From: Schaalia odontolytica
GTDB lineage: Bacteria > Actinomycetota > Actinomycetes > Actinomycetales > Actinomycetaceae
Reading direction: 5' to 3'
DNA length: 64,000 nucleotides
Assembly: GCF_024584435.1 (NCBI RefSeq)
Contig: NZ_CP102197.1
Coordinates: forward strand, 1,674,001 to 1,738,000
In this document: positions 19,867 through 29,159 of the stretch, in pieces
Position numbering within the stretch: position 1 is the first letter of the stretch
How the letters are laid out: every line of letters begins with the position of its first letter
The notes under the pieces: model-generated
Databases searched by the model: none
What the model saw: only the letters and a program-made list of their open reading frames with translations
Told to the model about the DNA's origin: nothing
Translations under genes and position numbers: made by a program

Positions 19867-21207
19867 TCAGCCTCGCAGCCCGAAGAAGTTCCAGGACTTC
19901 TTATCCGGCGCCGGCTCCTCCGGGTGATCCAGGAGTCCGCGGAAGAGAGCGGGTGCCGTGGGCGGCCACAGCGGCACGCGAATCGCCAGCGTCGCCTGGA
20001 TCGCGTGGTACACGTCCCAGCGAGAGGACTTCGCCGGCTGGACGCTCTCATTATGGGGTCCGAGGCGGCGCACCCAGCGACCAGGCTGACCGATCAGGTA
20101 GTCGTGGATGTAGTCGAGGAACGAGCGGTAGCAGTGCTCGAAGTGCTCGACGTCAGAGATCCGCGAGCCGTCATCGAGCATGGCGCGCCGGATCGCGACC
20201 GTTGCACACACGCCCTCGCAGACGACCCACTGCTGGTGCTCATCCTCGCCGGGGATCGGGTCCCCGTTGCCGTCAACGCCGGTGGAGAAGCCCGGGGCGC
20301 CGCCCGTGCGCCGCCAGCCGTCGACGCGGGCGCGCTCGAAGAGCTCCGTACCCATCTCCAGGAGGTAGTCGGGCACCGTCCACCCCATCGAGCGCAGCCC
20401 GGAGCGGACCTGGAGCGCGAAGCGAGCCAGCTGCATGGAGTGGCCGGTAACGTACCCCTCGTAGTAGCGACGGCCGTCGTTGAGGAACTTGCCAGCCTCG
20501 GGGCTAGGTTCCCAGCTGTCGTCGTAGTATTCGTGGATGCGCCAGTCGTTGCGAGACGCGATCTTGTGGGCGAACGCCGTCATCTTCTCCGCGCGGTCCA
20601 ACCATTCGGGTTCGGTGGTCGCCTCGGCAGCCGCCATGTACGCCTCGATCGTGTGGATGAGCGTGCCCAGCGTGTGGACGGGGACGGGCTCAGTGAAAGC
20701 CTCGTCGTACTGATCCCACACGAGACCAAAGTCGTCGATCCAGTACTCCTGTTGCTCGGCCAGCATCGCCTCGAGGAGTTCGTGCGCTCCGGGACGGTTG
20801 GCGACGGCCGCGGCCGCGGCGCCCAGCAGCGCGTACACGGTGTGGTACTGGGATTTCACGCGCCCGGCCTCGTCCCAGGGGACGCCGTGGCCATCCTCGC
20901 CGGGCTCGGGCTTGATGGACACCCACATCCCGCCGTTGACGGGATCGACGAAGTAGGTCGACAGCGCCTTGATCGCGTGGTCCGCGTAGCGGCGCATTCC
21001 CGGAAGGCCCATCAGGACACCCAGGGAGAACACGTAGGCCATGCGCCCGGTGACAGCCAGATCAATGGACCTTGTCGGGTCCGGTTTTCCTTCGGCGTCC
21101 AGGTGAGCGAAGCCGGTTGGTACGATCGCTCCCTCAGCCTCGGCGAGCAGCGCCTGCATGTTCGCGCTGAGCCAGCGATTATGTTCGATGGAATCAAACC
21201 ATCCCAC
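19867..21207 (-). CDS. AGE-family sugar epimerase/isomerase
   Basis: This family (N-acylglucosamine 2-epimerase fold, an alpha6/alpha6 barrel) includes mannose isomerase, cellobiose epimerase and sulfoquinovose isomerase. The 446-residue protein starts GWFDSIEHNRWLSANMQALL and has TGRMAYVFSLGVLMG, HTLGTLIHTIEAYMAAAEAT, and the catalytic-type histidine stretches IHEYYDDSWEPSPEAGKF and GYVTGHSMQLARFALQV. The GTG at 21207 has GGAGGAACACC upstream and fits the family N-terminus; the 24 extra codons to the ATG at 21279 look non-conserved. The neighbouring divergent phosphoglucomutase supports a role in hexose metabolism, but the substrate cannot be decided. Confidence 0.87.
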   Translation of the reverse strand: MGWFDSIEHNRWLSANMQALLAEAEGAIVPTGFAHLDAEGKPDPTRSIDLAVTGRMAYVFSLGVLMGLPGMRRYADHAIKALSTYFVDPVNGGMWVSIKPEPGEDGHGVPWDEAGRVKSQYHTVYALLGAAAAAVANRPGAHELLEAMLAEQQEYWIDDFGLVWDQYDEAFTEPVPVHTLGTLIHTIEAYMAAAEATTEPEWLDRAEKMTAFAHKIASRNDWRIHEYYDDSWEPSPEAGKFLNDGRRYYEGYVTGHSMQLARFALQVRSGLRSMGWTVPDYLLEMGTELFERARVDGWRRTGGAPGFSTGVDGNGDPIPGEDEHQQWVVCEGVCATVAIRRAMLDDGSRISDVEHFEHCYRSFLDYIHDYLIGQPGRWVRRLGPHNESVQPAKSSRWDVYHAIQATLAIRVPLWPPTAPALFRGLLDHPEEPAPDKKSWNFFGLRG

Positions 21208-21352
21208 GGTGTTCCTCCTGACGACGATGTCACGGTCTGCGGTGACCGACGTCTCATAGAATAGTCGCTTCGCAAACATTTGGAAATACGGACCGTTTCA
21301 CGCCATGGGATGGTCCTACCCAGCCGAGGGCGAGACGTGCAACACTGGACGT

Positions 21353-23029
21353 ATGCATGATCGAGCTGGCACACGTGCCCTACCTGAAGACCTCATCAAC
21401 GTCGACGATGTCATCTCCGCCTACTACGACATCACGCCCGACCCGACCGACGTCGGTCAACGCGTCGCCTTCGGCACCTCGGGTCACCGCGGATCCTCGC
21501 TGGACGGCAAGTTCAACGAGGCCCACATCATCGCCATCACCGCCGCGATCGTTGAGTACCGCGCCTCCCAGGGATTCAACGGCCCCCTGTTCATCGGTCG
21601 CGACACGCACGCCCTGAGCGAACCCGCGTGGCGCACCGCCCTGGAGGTCCTTGCAGCGGCGGGCATCGACACGCGCGTCGACTCGCGCGGCTCCTACACG
21701 CCGACCCCCGCGGTCTCGGTTGCCATCCTGGGTGCCAACGGCGCGCCCTCCGCTCTGCGCACCTCCGGCGATGGCCTCGCCGACGGCATCGTCGTCACCC
21801 CGAGCCACAACCCTCCGCGCGACGGTGGCTTCAAGTACAATCCGCCTCACGGTGGGCCGGCCGACACCGACGCGACCGGCTGGATCGCGACGCGCGCCAA
21901 CGAGCTCCTCGACTCCGGGCAGTGGAAGGACGTTCCTCGCGTCACCGGCTCCGATCTGCTCCACGATCCGAACATCACCCCCTTCGACTACCTGGATTAC
22001 TACGTGTCGCAGCTGGACCAGGTCATCGACATTGACGCGATCCGGGCCGCCGGCGTGCGCATCGGCGCCGATCCGCTGGGCGGCGCGTCCATCGACTACT
22101 GGGCGGCCATCGGTGAGCGCTACGGCCTGGATCTGACGGTCGTCAACCCCGAGGTCGATCCGGCGTGGCCGTTCATGACGCTGGACTGGGACGGCAAGAT
22201 CCGCATGGACTGTTCCTCCCCGTACGCGATGGCCTCCCTGCGCGAGGCGATGACCCCGGACGCGCAGGGCCACACTCCCTACGACATCGCGACCGGCAAC
22301 GACGCGGACTCGGATCGGCACGGGATCGTCACGCCCGACGGGCTGATGAACCCGAATCACTTCCTGGCCGTCGCCATCGAGTATCTGTTCACGCACCGCC
22401 CGGGCTGGGGCTCTGAGGCTGCCGTCGGTAAGACCCTGGTGTCCTCCGCGCTCATCGACCGCGTCGTGGCCGCCATGGGACGCGGCCTGATCGAGGTGCC
22501 GGTGGGCTTCAAGTACTTCGTCCCCGGCCTGCTCTCGGGCACCGTCGGCTTCGGCGGCGAGGAGAGCGCGGGAGCCTCGTTCCTGCGCAAGGACGGCACG
22601 GTGTGGTCGACCGACAAGGACGGTATCATCCTGGCGCTGCTCGCCTCGGAGATCCTCGCGGTGACCGGCAAGACGCCGTCGCAGCTGCACGCCGAGCAGG
22701 TGGAGCGCTTCGGCGCCTCCGCCTACGCCCGCATCGACGCGGCTGCCTCGCGCGAGGAGAAGGCGAAGCTCGCTGCCCTGTCCGCCAACGACGTGAGCGC
22801 GACCGAGCTGGCGGGGGATCCTATCGTCGCGAAGCTGGTGCGCGCTCCCGGTAACGACGCGCCCATCGGTGGCCTGAAGGTGACGACGGAGTCCGCGTGG
22901 TTCGCCGCGCGCCCGTCGGGCACGGAGGACGTGTACAAGATCTACGCCGAGTCCTTCAAGGGAGCCGAGCACCTGGCCGAGGTCCAGGAGGCCGCCAAGC
23001 AGGTCGTGTCCGACGCCCTGAACGGCTGA
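21353..23029 (+). CDS. pgm: Phosphoglucomutase (alpha-D-glucose phosphate-specific)
   Basis: It interconverts glucose 1-phosphate and glucose 6-phosphate for glycogen and UDP-glucose synthesis. The 558-residue protein shows [19 protein letters not shown] near the N-terminus, the catalytic phosphoserine loop [17 protein letters not shown], the metal loop [13 protein letters not shown], sugar-binding [17 protein letters not shown], and the phosphate-binding loop [17 protein letters not shown]. The ATG at 21353 was taken because the upstream in-frame extension is short and unconserved. A strong hairpin follows. Confidence 0.96.
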   Translation: MHDRAGTRALPEDLINVDDVISAYYDITPDPTDVGQRVAFGTSGHRGSSLDGKFNEAHIIAITAAIVEYRASQGFNGPLFIGRDTHALSEPAWRTALEVLAAAGIDTRVDSRGSYTPTPAVSVAILGANGAPSALRTSGDGLADGIVVTPSHNPPRDGGFKYNPPHGGPADTDATGWIATRANELLDSGQWKDVPRVTGSDLLHDPNITPFDYLDYYVSQLDQVIDIDAIRAAGVRIGADPLGGASIDYWAAIGERYGLDLTVVNPEVDPAWPFMTLDWDGKIRMDCSSPYAMASLREAMTPDAQGHTPYDIATGNDADSDRHGIVTPDGLMNPNHFLAVAIEYLFTHRPGWGSEAAVGKTLVSSALIDRVVAAMGRGLIEVPVGFKYFVPGLLSGTVGFGGEESAGASFLRKDGTVWSTDKDGIILALLASEILAVTGKTPSQLHAEQVERFGASAYARIDAAASREEKAKLAALSANDVSATELAGDPIVAKLVRAPGNDAPIGGLKVTTESAWFAARPSGTEDVYKIYAESFKGAEHLAEVQEAAKQVVSDALNG

Positions 23030-23065
23030 CGCTTCGGCGCTGCCCGCTCACGCGGGCTGCGCGAA

Positions 23066-23095
23066 GGGGGCGGCGCTCGTGCGAGCGCCGCCCCC
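23066..23095. terminator. Bidirectional terminator hairpin
   Basis: GGGGGCGGCGCTCG and CGAGCGCCGCCCCC form a perfect 14-bp stem around TG. It lies between the convergent pgm gene and the first effector cassette. Its sequence resembles the hairpin after the second cassette (26191-26222). Confidence 0.8.
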
Positions 23096-23123
23096 GTCTA
23101 GCAGCTGCGTGAGAGAACGTCCG

Positions 23124-23726
23124 TCAGGACTGCTTCCCCGCCGCGACGTCAGCCAACCACTCGGGCGCGCGTCCAGGGATCTCCGCCAGGGCCTGCGGAT
23201 CAGAGGACGTGCCATCGCTGCGCAGGTAACCCGTGTAGTAGCTAGTCGAGGTCAGCCAGTTTTCAGCGACCATCACTGTTACGACGGCACCGTAACGCTC
23301 ACTCGTCCACACGAAGAGAAGATCTGTCGTTCCATCATTGTCTGTGTACGTACGTTCCCGACATACGAAACCAAGAGGCTCAAGCTCGCCAGCAAATACA
23401 GCACGGACGCGAACAGAATCATGCTCATCGAAATCGTAGGCCCGCGACATCAATGAGTAGAGTTTTTGGTCTCCGACGGGATGCTCATAAATGAAATCAT
23501 TGCCTCTGTAATTCCTGTAGTTCTCACGCGTCAACAGCTCATTACGAGCGCGAATGATCGCCGGCTCCACGTCGCGCTTGAACGTCTCGATTGACTCGAG
23601 GGATTTGGCTCGCGCCAGATCTGATCTCTGTTCCGGATTCAAACCGCTTCCTCCTCCAAACGGTACGCACGCGGCGCACACAGCTACTAGAACAACTGCG
23701 AGGGCTCCGATCAATGAGCGCCTCAC
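23124..23726 (-). CDS. Small lipoprotein, last gene of effector cassette 1
   Basis: The 200-residue protein has a lipoprotein signal: basic MRRSLIGA, a hydrophobic core, and lipobox VCAAC (cysteine near residue 20). The mature part has SIETFKRDVEPAIIRARNEL, YDFDEHDSVRVRAVFAGELE, LGFVCRERTYTDNDGTTDLL and TSTSYYTGYLRSDGTSSDP. It is clearly paralogous to the product at 26269-26790. Its ATG overlaps the stop of the DUF1023 gene (ATGA), so the two are made together. A lipoprotein outside the membrane next to a secreted hydrolase would suit an immunity or inhibitor role (inference). GC is visibly lower than in neighbours. Confidence 0.75.
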   Translation of the reverse strand: MRRSLIGALAVVLVAVCAACVPFGGGSGLNPEQRSDLARAKSLESIETFKRDVEPAIIRARNELLTRENYRNYRGNDFIYEHPVGDQKLYSLMSRAYDFDEHDSVRVRAVFAGELEPLGFVCRERTYTDNDGTTDLLFVWTSERYGAVVTVMVAENWLTSTSYYTGYLRSDGTSSDPQALAEIPGRAPEWLADVAAGKQS

Positions 23727-25342
23727 TTCTTACCCCGCCCCGCAATGACTCGGGAGATATCTTCATTGGCTTCGCTGAACTGGGCGAAGTATCCATTGTG
23801 CTTCTGGAAGGGGTAGATCATCGATTTGTCAACCCCATTCTCGCCGACGTCGCCGGAGAGGTGGTTGTAGCCCTTCATCGTGGCAGGGTTCTTTCCGAAG
23901 CGCCAGTCGTCGCCCACACCCTGAACCATGTCCTGCTTGTAGTCCGTGGCGCTCACCCAAGCGTGCCCCTCGGGAACCCTAAACTCAGACACATCCTGGG
24001 CGCCGGAGCCCGGCGAGCCGAACTGGATGAGCTCATCAACGACGCCCGGATTGACCTGCGTGAGCGCGATACCAGCGGTCGTCGACCCATAGGAGTGCCC
24101 AGCGACGCTGATGTGCGCGTCACCCGCTCCACGCTCGCGCGACGCACCGAGGCCGTTGAGGAAGCCGGATAGATTCTTTGCTCCTTTCTCCGCGTAGCTA
24201 ATGTTCGTAACCTCGGCAAGGTCCTGCGGTGCCTCGTATCCGAGGTATGACACCATCGCAACACTCTCGCCCCTGGCGTACCTCTCGGCAGCTTCAGCCA
24301 TAACCCCAGCATCGCGGTCATACTTGTCCAGGTTTGTCGCGACGTTCGTGTACAGACCGGGAACGAGAACACCGATGTGGTCAGCCGTATCGACGTTGCC
24401 CCGGGCGACGGCAGCGGTGACGTGCTTGCCCGAGGTGTCCAGGCTCAAGAGCTGGCGTTGTGTTCCGTCTCCCTTCGGCTCGGGACTCTCCATTTCGAGC
24501 GTTTTACTAATGTTCTCGAGCGCCGTCACGCGCTCTTGAACGAGCTCGAGCTCCTGACGCTCGCGCCGCGACGGGTGCGGGCCGTAACGCTGCTTGAGAC
24601 GCTCAAGCTTCTTCTGTTCCCTCTTGGTGGCATCATCCAGGTAAATTCGGTTCGCCTTGTCGCGCGACGTGCCATCCACGCCGTTCAGGTTCCCGATTTC
24701 CTTCGGGTGGGCCTTGATCATCTGATCTTTTTCGGCGTCGCTGAGCGAGGACCACCACTCGGCAACTTCCTTCTCGGTGGCGTTGGCGGGCGGCAGCTTC
24801 AGATTCTTACGCGGAGCGCGCGCCGCACTCGCCGTGCCGTTGGCATGTGCCTGCCCGCCGGAACTCAAGGCGGAGATCTTGCTCTGCGTCGCCTGGACGA
24901 GTTCGTCTGCACTCTTCATGATCGACGACACCCTGTCGGCCACGGCCTTCATGTTCTTCTTGATCGTGGCCGCCTCCGTTGGCGAAACTCGCCGCGGACC
25001 GACATAGTGAACAGACCCGTCCGCTTCGATATGCAGCGAGTGGTTGGCGGCGGCGCCGTCAAGGCTCCTGGCCGACTCGCCGATCTGGTTGGTTCCCCCG
25101 GCTGCTTCGCCAACGATCGATGCGAGCGCCTTCAGGTTGCTTGCCTGTTTCCTCATCGCAGCAACGTTTCGACGCAGCGCCTGCTGGGCGGCGGTCACGG
25201 TCTTGCCGGAACCCGACAGGCCGTTGGCCTGCGCCTCAAGCTGCTCGCTCGCGCTTGTCAAGGACTTCGCGTCGCGCTCGTAGTTCTGGGACTGCTCAAA
25301 GAGCGCAGAACCCTCCCACTGAAGAAGGTCAGACCACCTCAT
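23723..25342 (-). CDS. WXG/LXG-like protein with DUF1023 alpha/beta-hydrolase domain (cassette 1)
   Basis: The N-terminal ~170 residues are helical and T7SS-substrate-like (MRWSDLLQWEGSALFEQSQN, then LSGSGKTVTAAQQALRRNVA). A linker with WWSSLSDAEKDQMIKAHPKE, IGNLNGVDGTSRDKANR and a charged coiled coil leads into the C-terminal DUF1023 domain. Its nucleophile elbow is ISVAGHSYGSTTAG (Ser417), followed by IQFGSPGSGAQDVSEF. There is no Sec signal, consistent with type VII export with a small partner. It is coupled by ATGA overlaps to both neighbours. DUF1023 proteins are widespread in actinobacteria but their targets are mostly unknown. The protein may be a lipase/esterase-like toxin or a surface enzyme. 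Confidence 0.82.
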   Translation of the reverse strand: MRWSDLLQWEGSALFEQSQNYERDAKSLTSASEQLEAQANGLSGSGKTVTAAQQALRRNVAAMRKQASNLKALASIVGEAAGGTNQIGESARSLDGAAANHSLHIEADGSVHYVGPRRVSPTEAATIKKNMKAVADRVSSIMKSADELVQATQSKISALSSGGQAHANGTASAARAPRKNLKLPPANATEKEVAEWWSSLSDAEKDQMIKAHPKEIGNLNGVDGTSRDKANRIYLDDATKREQKKLERLKQRYGPHPSRRERQELELVQERVTALENISKTLEMESPEPKGDGTQRQLLSLDTSGKHVTAAVARGNVDTADHIGVLVPGLYTNVATNLDKYDRDAGVMAEAAERYARGESVAMVSYLGYEAPQDLAEVTNISYAEKGAKNLSGFLNGLGASRERGAGDAHISVAGHSYGSTTAGIALTQVNPGVVDELIQFGSPGSGAQDVSEFRVPEGHAWVSATDYKQDMVQGVGDDWRFGKNPATMKGYNHLSGDVGENGVDKSMIYPFQKHNGYFAQFSEANEDISRVIAGRGKK

Positions 25343-25926
25343 CGCTTCGCCACCCCTCCCAACTCGGAGCTAAATGGCTTGGGCACCGCCTTGATTCCCT
25401 TGCCTCCCACCGGGGGGAAGGTTGGGGTGAGCGTGAACGGTCGAGGAACCCACGGCTTGTCAGGCTCGGGCTCGGAGCGCGGCGGATGCTGAACGGGATT
25501 CGAATCCCTCAGCCCCCGTCCGTCTCCGCGTTTTCTCAGGCGGAAGGGACCGATGTACTCCCAGCCGCCGTCGGCAACCCCGCCGCGGCTGTGGCCGACA
25601 GCCACCCGGTTGGCGCGACCATAGTGCCCCGCCATGATGGACCCAATGAGCTGGCCGTTCTCGTCCTCGGCGGCGACGAAGTCACGCTCGGCTGCCTCCA
25701 GGGAGTCGGCTGCTTCCTCAAGGCCTCTCGCGTTGTGCATGGCCTCGTCGGCGATCTTCTCCTCGGCGCCCTGCATGACGGACGACAACGGCGTGCCAGG
25801 CATGGCGGACGCAAAAGCCTTGGCGCCCCCCTCCGGGCGCGCCGAGCGGACGGCCTCGGCCGCCTCTCGGGAAGTCGCTGCGAGGCGAGGGAACTCGCCC
25901 GCAACGAATGACAGGTCGCTCATCAT
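25339..25926 (-). CDS. Small helical secretion-partner-like protein (cassette 1)
   Basis: The first ~100 residues are predicted helical and Ala/Glu-rich (SDLSFVAGEFPRLAATSREA, AVRSARPEGGAKAFASAMPG, RGLEEAADSLEAAERDFVAA) and resemble the size and character of ESX/WXG100 partners, though no WxG is visible. The C-terminal ~95 residues are Gly/Pro-rich and low complexity, ending FSSELGGVAKR like its paralogue (FSEELGGVVNL). GGAG precedes the tandem ATGs at 25926/25923. It is the first gene of the cassette and overlaps the DUF1023 gene. The family name is not known to me. Confidence 0.7.
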   Translation of the reverse strand: MMSDLSFVAGEFPRLAATSREAAEAVRSARPEGGAKAFASAMPGTPLSSVMQGAEEKIADEAMHNARGLEEAADSLEAAERDFVAAEDENGQLIGSIMAGHYGRANRVAVGHSRGGVADGGWEYIGPFRLRKRGDGRGLRDSNPVQHPPRSEPEPDKPWVPRPFTLTPTFPPVGGKGIKAVPKPFSSELGGVAKR

Positions 25927-25967
25927 CGACTCCATTGGTTTACGTGAATACTTGCCGGGACAGGCAC

Positions 25968-25990
25968 AATGTTACCGGATGGACACGTTC
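25968..25990 (-). promoter_or_regulatory. Conserved upstream motif of cassette 1
   Basis: AATGTTACCGGATGGACA is repeated exactly upstream of cassette 2 (29160-29182), about 42 bases before each first gene, although the sequence around it differs. Read on the minus strand it contains GGTAACATT, a possible -10 region. It is likely the shared promoter or operator. Confidence 0.6.
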
Positions 25991-26190
25991 GGGGCGGCCA
26001 CTACATCGACGCCATACCTCCCCCGTCTCACGGCCTTACGACACTGGCTCCACCCCTACCATGACCGCCACGGACCTCCCAACGACGTCCCCTCACGACG
26101 CCCACGACCCCACACCTACCGGATGCCTCGCCTCCTCGACACGGCGATCATCCGCGGCGGCGTCAGCGCCCCCTCAAGCCGGTTGCACGA

Positions 26191-26222
26191 GGGGGGTGGT
26201 GCTCGATCGAGCATCACCCCCC
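26191..26222 (-). terminator. Hairpin terminator after cassette 2
   Basis: GGGGGGTGGTGCTCGA pairs with TCGAGCATCACCCCCC with one wobble and almost no loop. It lies 47 bp beyond the lipoprotein paralogue. There is no strong U-run. The rest of the 342-bp gap (25927-26268) contains the cassette 1 promoter region and nothing else recognised. Confidence 0.65.
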
Positions 26223-26268
26223 TGAGCGTGTCGGCCCCGCTTGTCACGGGGATCCGAGAGCCTCCGGC

Positions 26269-26790
26269 TTAGCTGCTGCGGGCACTCGAGCACGCCGCGG
26301 TGAACCAGGCGGGCACGCGGTCCGGCAGGTCCGCCAGCACCGTCGGATCCGCGCCGGATCCGTCGCTGCGCAGCTCACCCGTGTAGTAGTTGAAGGACGT
26401 GAGCCAGGACTGCGACACCAGGAAGTGGACGGTGACGCCGTAGCGCTCGCTCGTCCACGCCAGGACCGTGTCCGTGGTTCCGCCCTCACCCTCGTAGGCG
26501 TCCTGTCGGCACTCGAAGCCGAGGGGTGACAGGGCCGCGTCGAAGACAGCGCGCACGCGGGCGGGATCGTGCTCGTCGAAGCGGTGGGTGCGCGAGACCA
26601 TGGTGTACAGGCACTCCTGTCCCAGGGTCATGCGACTAATCGTGTCGTTCATGCTGTACGCACGGTAGTTGTCGCGCGTGAGCAGCTGGTCGCGCGCGCG
26701 AACGATCACGGGCTCCACATCCCGCTGGAAGACCTCGATCGACTCAAACGATGCGGCCAGCTCCAGCCTTTCCTTCTCTTCCGGGTTCAT
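26269..26790 (-). CDS. Paralogue of the cassette lipoprotein, export signal apparently lost (cassette 2)
   Basis: From the ATG at 26790 (GGAGGAAAAGGT upstream) this gives 173 residues matching the 23124-23726 protein: SIEVFQRDVEPVIVRARDQL, HRFDEHDPARVRAVFDAALS, LGFECRQDAYEGEGGTTDTV, TSFNYYTGELRSDGSGADP. Upstream in frame lies a signal-peptide-like stretch with a lipobox (AIPAAVAAMMAAFCASS), but no start codon precedes it before a stop; only the ATG pair at 26832/26829 in its middle is available. The protein therefore either starts at 26790 and stays cytoplasmic or has a crippled signal. It ends with ACSSARSS. Confidence 0.72.
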   Translation of the reverse strand: MNPEEKERLELAASFESIEVFQRDVEPVIVRARDQLLTRDNYRAYSMNDTISRMTLGQECLYTMVSRTHRFDEHDPARVRAVFDAALSPLGFECRQDAYEGEGGTTDTVLAWTSERYGVTVHFLVSQSWLTSFNYYTGELRSDGSGADPTVLADLPDRVPAWFTAACSSARSS

Positions 26791-26870
26791 ACCTTTTCCT
26801 CCTTCTGAGGACGCACAGAATGCTGCCATCATCGCGGCGACGGCGGCAGGGATGGCGGCCGTCGGGTGGC

Positions 26871-28457
26871 CTACTTCGGTTCCTTGCCCGCGATGACTCT
26901 CGAGATGTCATCGAGAGCCGGACTGCCCTCGTTGAAGTACCCAGAGTGGCGCCCAATAGGACCGTAATAGCCGTCTTGACCGACATCTCCAGAGATGTGC
27001 TTGTAACCCGGCATCGTGTCGGGATTCTTTCCGAACCTACCGTCGTCACCAAACCCCTGGACCATATCGTCCCAGTAACGCGCTGCACCGACATAGGCGT
27101 GCCCCTTCGGAATGTTGAACTCCGAGACATCCTGGACGCCCGATCCTGGAGAACCGATTTGAACGCTGTCGTCGGCGACGCCCGGCGGGATCTTCGTCAA
27201 CGCCATACCCACCGTCGTCGACCCAAAGGAGTGACCGACGGGGGTAATGTGCGCGTCGCCGGCACCGTGCTCGCGGGAGGCGTCCAGGCCGGTGAGGAAT
27301 CCGGCCAGCCGGTCTGACCCGGTCTTCGCATAGTTGATATCCACAACCTCCTCGACCCCCTGGGGGGCTCGATAGTCCATGTAGGTAACGACCGCAACGC
27401 TTTGCCCGTTGGAGTGCTTCTCGGCGTTCTCACGCATAAGTCCCGACACCGAGTCGTAGTAGTCCAGGTTATCGGCGAGGTTCGAACGCATGCCCGGGAC
27501 GTTCACCGCGACATGGTCGGCCGTGTCAATGTTGCCCTGCGTGACGGCTGCAAGAACATCTCGCTCGGAGGAATCGAAGCAGACGAGCTGCCGCTGGATA
27601 CCGTCTTTACCTGACTTATCAAGAACCTTTTCGACGTTCTCCATCTGAGTGATGCGTTTCCGCGTCTGTCTTATGTCCAGAAGCTTCTGGGGAGTTGGGA
27701 AACGCCGAGCATCCTCTTCTTGATCTTTGAGCTTCTGTCGCTCTGCCTTGAGATCCTCGGCCAGGTTGTTGCGGTTTGCCTTATCCCGCCAGGTTGCCTC
27801 TACGCCGTTCAGGTTCCCGATCTCCCTCGAGTGGCGTCTGATCATCTCCTTCTTCTCGGCGTCGGTGAGCGAGGACCACCACTTGGCGACCTCGTCCGGG
27901 CTGGCCCCCTTGGGGGGCAGCTTCATACGGTCGAGCCGAGAACCCCCGCCCCCACTAGTCTGAGGCTTCCCACCCGATTCCACCGCGGCGATGTTCTTCT
28001 GAATGTCCTTGACGAGCTCGTCGGCCTCAAACTTGATCAGGGAGACAGTGTCAGCAACGGCCGCCATGTTCGTCATGATCTGGGTACCACCGATAAGTGA
28101 CCCCGCCTTCTTCCCGACGTAGTCAACGGATCCGTCGGCTCCGATCTTGATCGACTTGTCGGCCGCGTCTTGGTCGAGCTTCCTGGCAGCTTTGCCTATC
28201 TCGTCGGCTCCCTTAGCGGCGTCACCGGAGATGGTGGCGAGCGAATGCAGGCTCTCTGCCTGCTTTCTCATCTCCTCGACGTTCTTGCGCAGCGCCTGCT
28301 GGGCGGCGGTCACCGTCTGGCCGGAACCCGACAGGCCGTTTGCCCGGTCGCTCAGGTCTTCGCTCGCGTTTGTCACGGCCCGCGCTTGCTGCTCATACAC
28401 CTGGGCCTGCTGGGACAGCGGGTTACCCTCCCACTGGAGAAGATCTGACCAGTTCAT
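26871..28457 (-). CDS. WXG/LXG-like protein with DUF1023 alpha/beta-hydrolase domain (cassette 2)
   Basis: This is a paralogue of the 23723-25342 product, 528 residues, similar from end to end: MNWSDLLQWEGNPLSQQAQV at the N-terminus, LSGSGQTVTAAQQALRKNVE, WWSSLTDAEKKEMIRRHSRE, and catalytic ITPVGHSFGSTTVG (Ser410) followed by VQIGSPGSGVQDVSEF. The middle (about 115-180 and 235-290) is the most divergent part, as is common in effectors under diversifying pressure. It has no signal peptide. It overlaps the small partner gene upstream by ATGA. The lipoprotein paralogue downstream is separated by 80 bp, unlike in cassette 1, where the genes overlap. Confidence 0.82.
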   Translation of the reverse strand: MNWSDLLQWEGNPLSQQAQVYEQQARAVTNASEDLSDRANGLSGSGQTVTAAQQALRKNVEEMRKQAESLHSLATISGDAAKGADEIGKAARKLDQDAADKSIKIGADGSVDYVGKKAGSLIGGTQIMTNMAAVADTVSLIKFEADELVKDIQKNIAAVESGGKPQTSGGGGSRLDRMKLPPKGASPDEVAKWWSSLTDAEKKEMIRRHSREIGNLNGVEATWRDKANRNNLAEDLKAERQKLKDQEEDARRFPTPQKLLDIRQTRKRITQMENVEKVLDKSGKDGIQRQLVCFDSSERDVLAAVTQGNIDTADHVAVNVPGMRSNLADNLDYYDSVSGLMRENAEKHSNGQSVAVVTYMDYRAPQGVEEVVDINYAKTGSDRLAGFLTGLDASREHGAGDAHITPVGHSFGSTTVGMALTKIPPGVADDSVQIGSPGSGVQDVSEFNIPKGHAYVGAARYWDDMVQGFGDDGRFGKNPDTMPGYKHISGDVGQDGYYGPIGRHSGYFNEGSPALDDISRVIAGKEPK

Positions 28458-29119
28458 AGGTTGACCACCCCGCCGAGTTCTTCGCTAAAGGGCTTCGCCT
28501 CAACCTTTGCTCCCCCGGTATAGGGCTTTGCTTGGACGCCACCGCCCCCGTCGTAGGGGCGGCCACCATCGGCGGAGCCACCCTTTCCATAGCTATGTCC
28601 CACTCCAGGACTCCCAAAACTCACATCATCACCCGCGGAGCCACCCTTTCCATAGCTATGTCCCACTCCAGGACTCCCAAAACTCACATCATCACCCGCG
28701 GAGCCACCCTTGCCGTAGCTGTGTCCCACTCCGGGGCTCCCAAAGCTCACTTCATCGCCGCCGGAGCCGACCCTCGCCCTGCCGTAGCTGTGTCCCGTCG
28801 CAGTGCTGGCACCGCCCTGCTCGGACATGATGGAGCCGATGAGCTGCCCGTTCTCCTCCTCGGCAGCGATGAAGTCACGCTCGGAAGACTCCAGGGAGTC
28901 TGCGGCCTGATCGAGATCTTTCGCATTGTCCATGCTCCGGTCGGCGATCTTCTCCTCGGCCCCCTGCATGTCGGAGGACAGCGGCGTGCCGGGCATCGCG
29001 GAGGCGAATGCGCTACCTCCCCCCTCTGGTCGCGCCGAGCGGACGGCCTCGGCCGCCTCCCGGGAAGTCGAGGCAAGGCCTGGGAACTCGCCCGCGACGA
29101 ATGACAGGTCGCTCATCAT
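28454..29119 (-). CDS. Small helical secretion-partner-like protein with glycine-rich repeats (cassette 2)
   Basis: The first ~100 residues match the cassette 1 partner (SDLSFVAGEFPGLASTSREA, ADSLESSERDFIAAEEENGQ). The C-terminal half differs: it carries tandem 21-residue units of the type GHSYGKGGSAGDDVSFGSPG, then a short tail with AKPYTGGAKVEAKPFSEELG. GGAG precedes the two ATGs at 29119/29116. The tail is likely disordered and extended. The role is inferred only from order and overlap with the DUF1023 gene. Confidence 0.7.
   Translation of the reverse strand: MMSDLSFVAGEFPGLASTSREAAEAVRSARPEGGGSAFASAMPGTPLSSDMQGAEEKIADRSMDNAKDLDQAADSLESSERDFIAAEEENGQLIGSIMSEQGGASTATGHSYGRARVGSGGDEVSFGSPGVGHSYGKGGSAGDDVSFGSPGVGHSYGKGGSAGDDVSFGSPGVGHSYGKGGSADGGRPYDGGGGVQAKPYTGGAKVEAKPFSEELGGVVNL
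28574..28762. repeat. 63-bp in-frame tandem repeat
   Basis: GGAGCCACCC recurs at 28574, 28637 and 28700, exactly 63 bp apart. The first two units are nearly identical and the third differs at several third positions. The 63-bp unit keeps the reading frame of the gene at 28454-29119, so copy number can change protein length without breaking it. Confidence 0.85.
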
Positions 29120-29159
29120 TCACTCCAATTGTTCGAAACTCTCGACTGACGGCTCGCGT

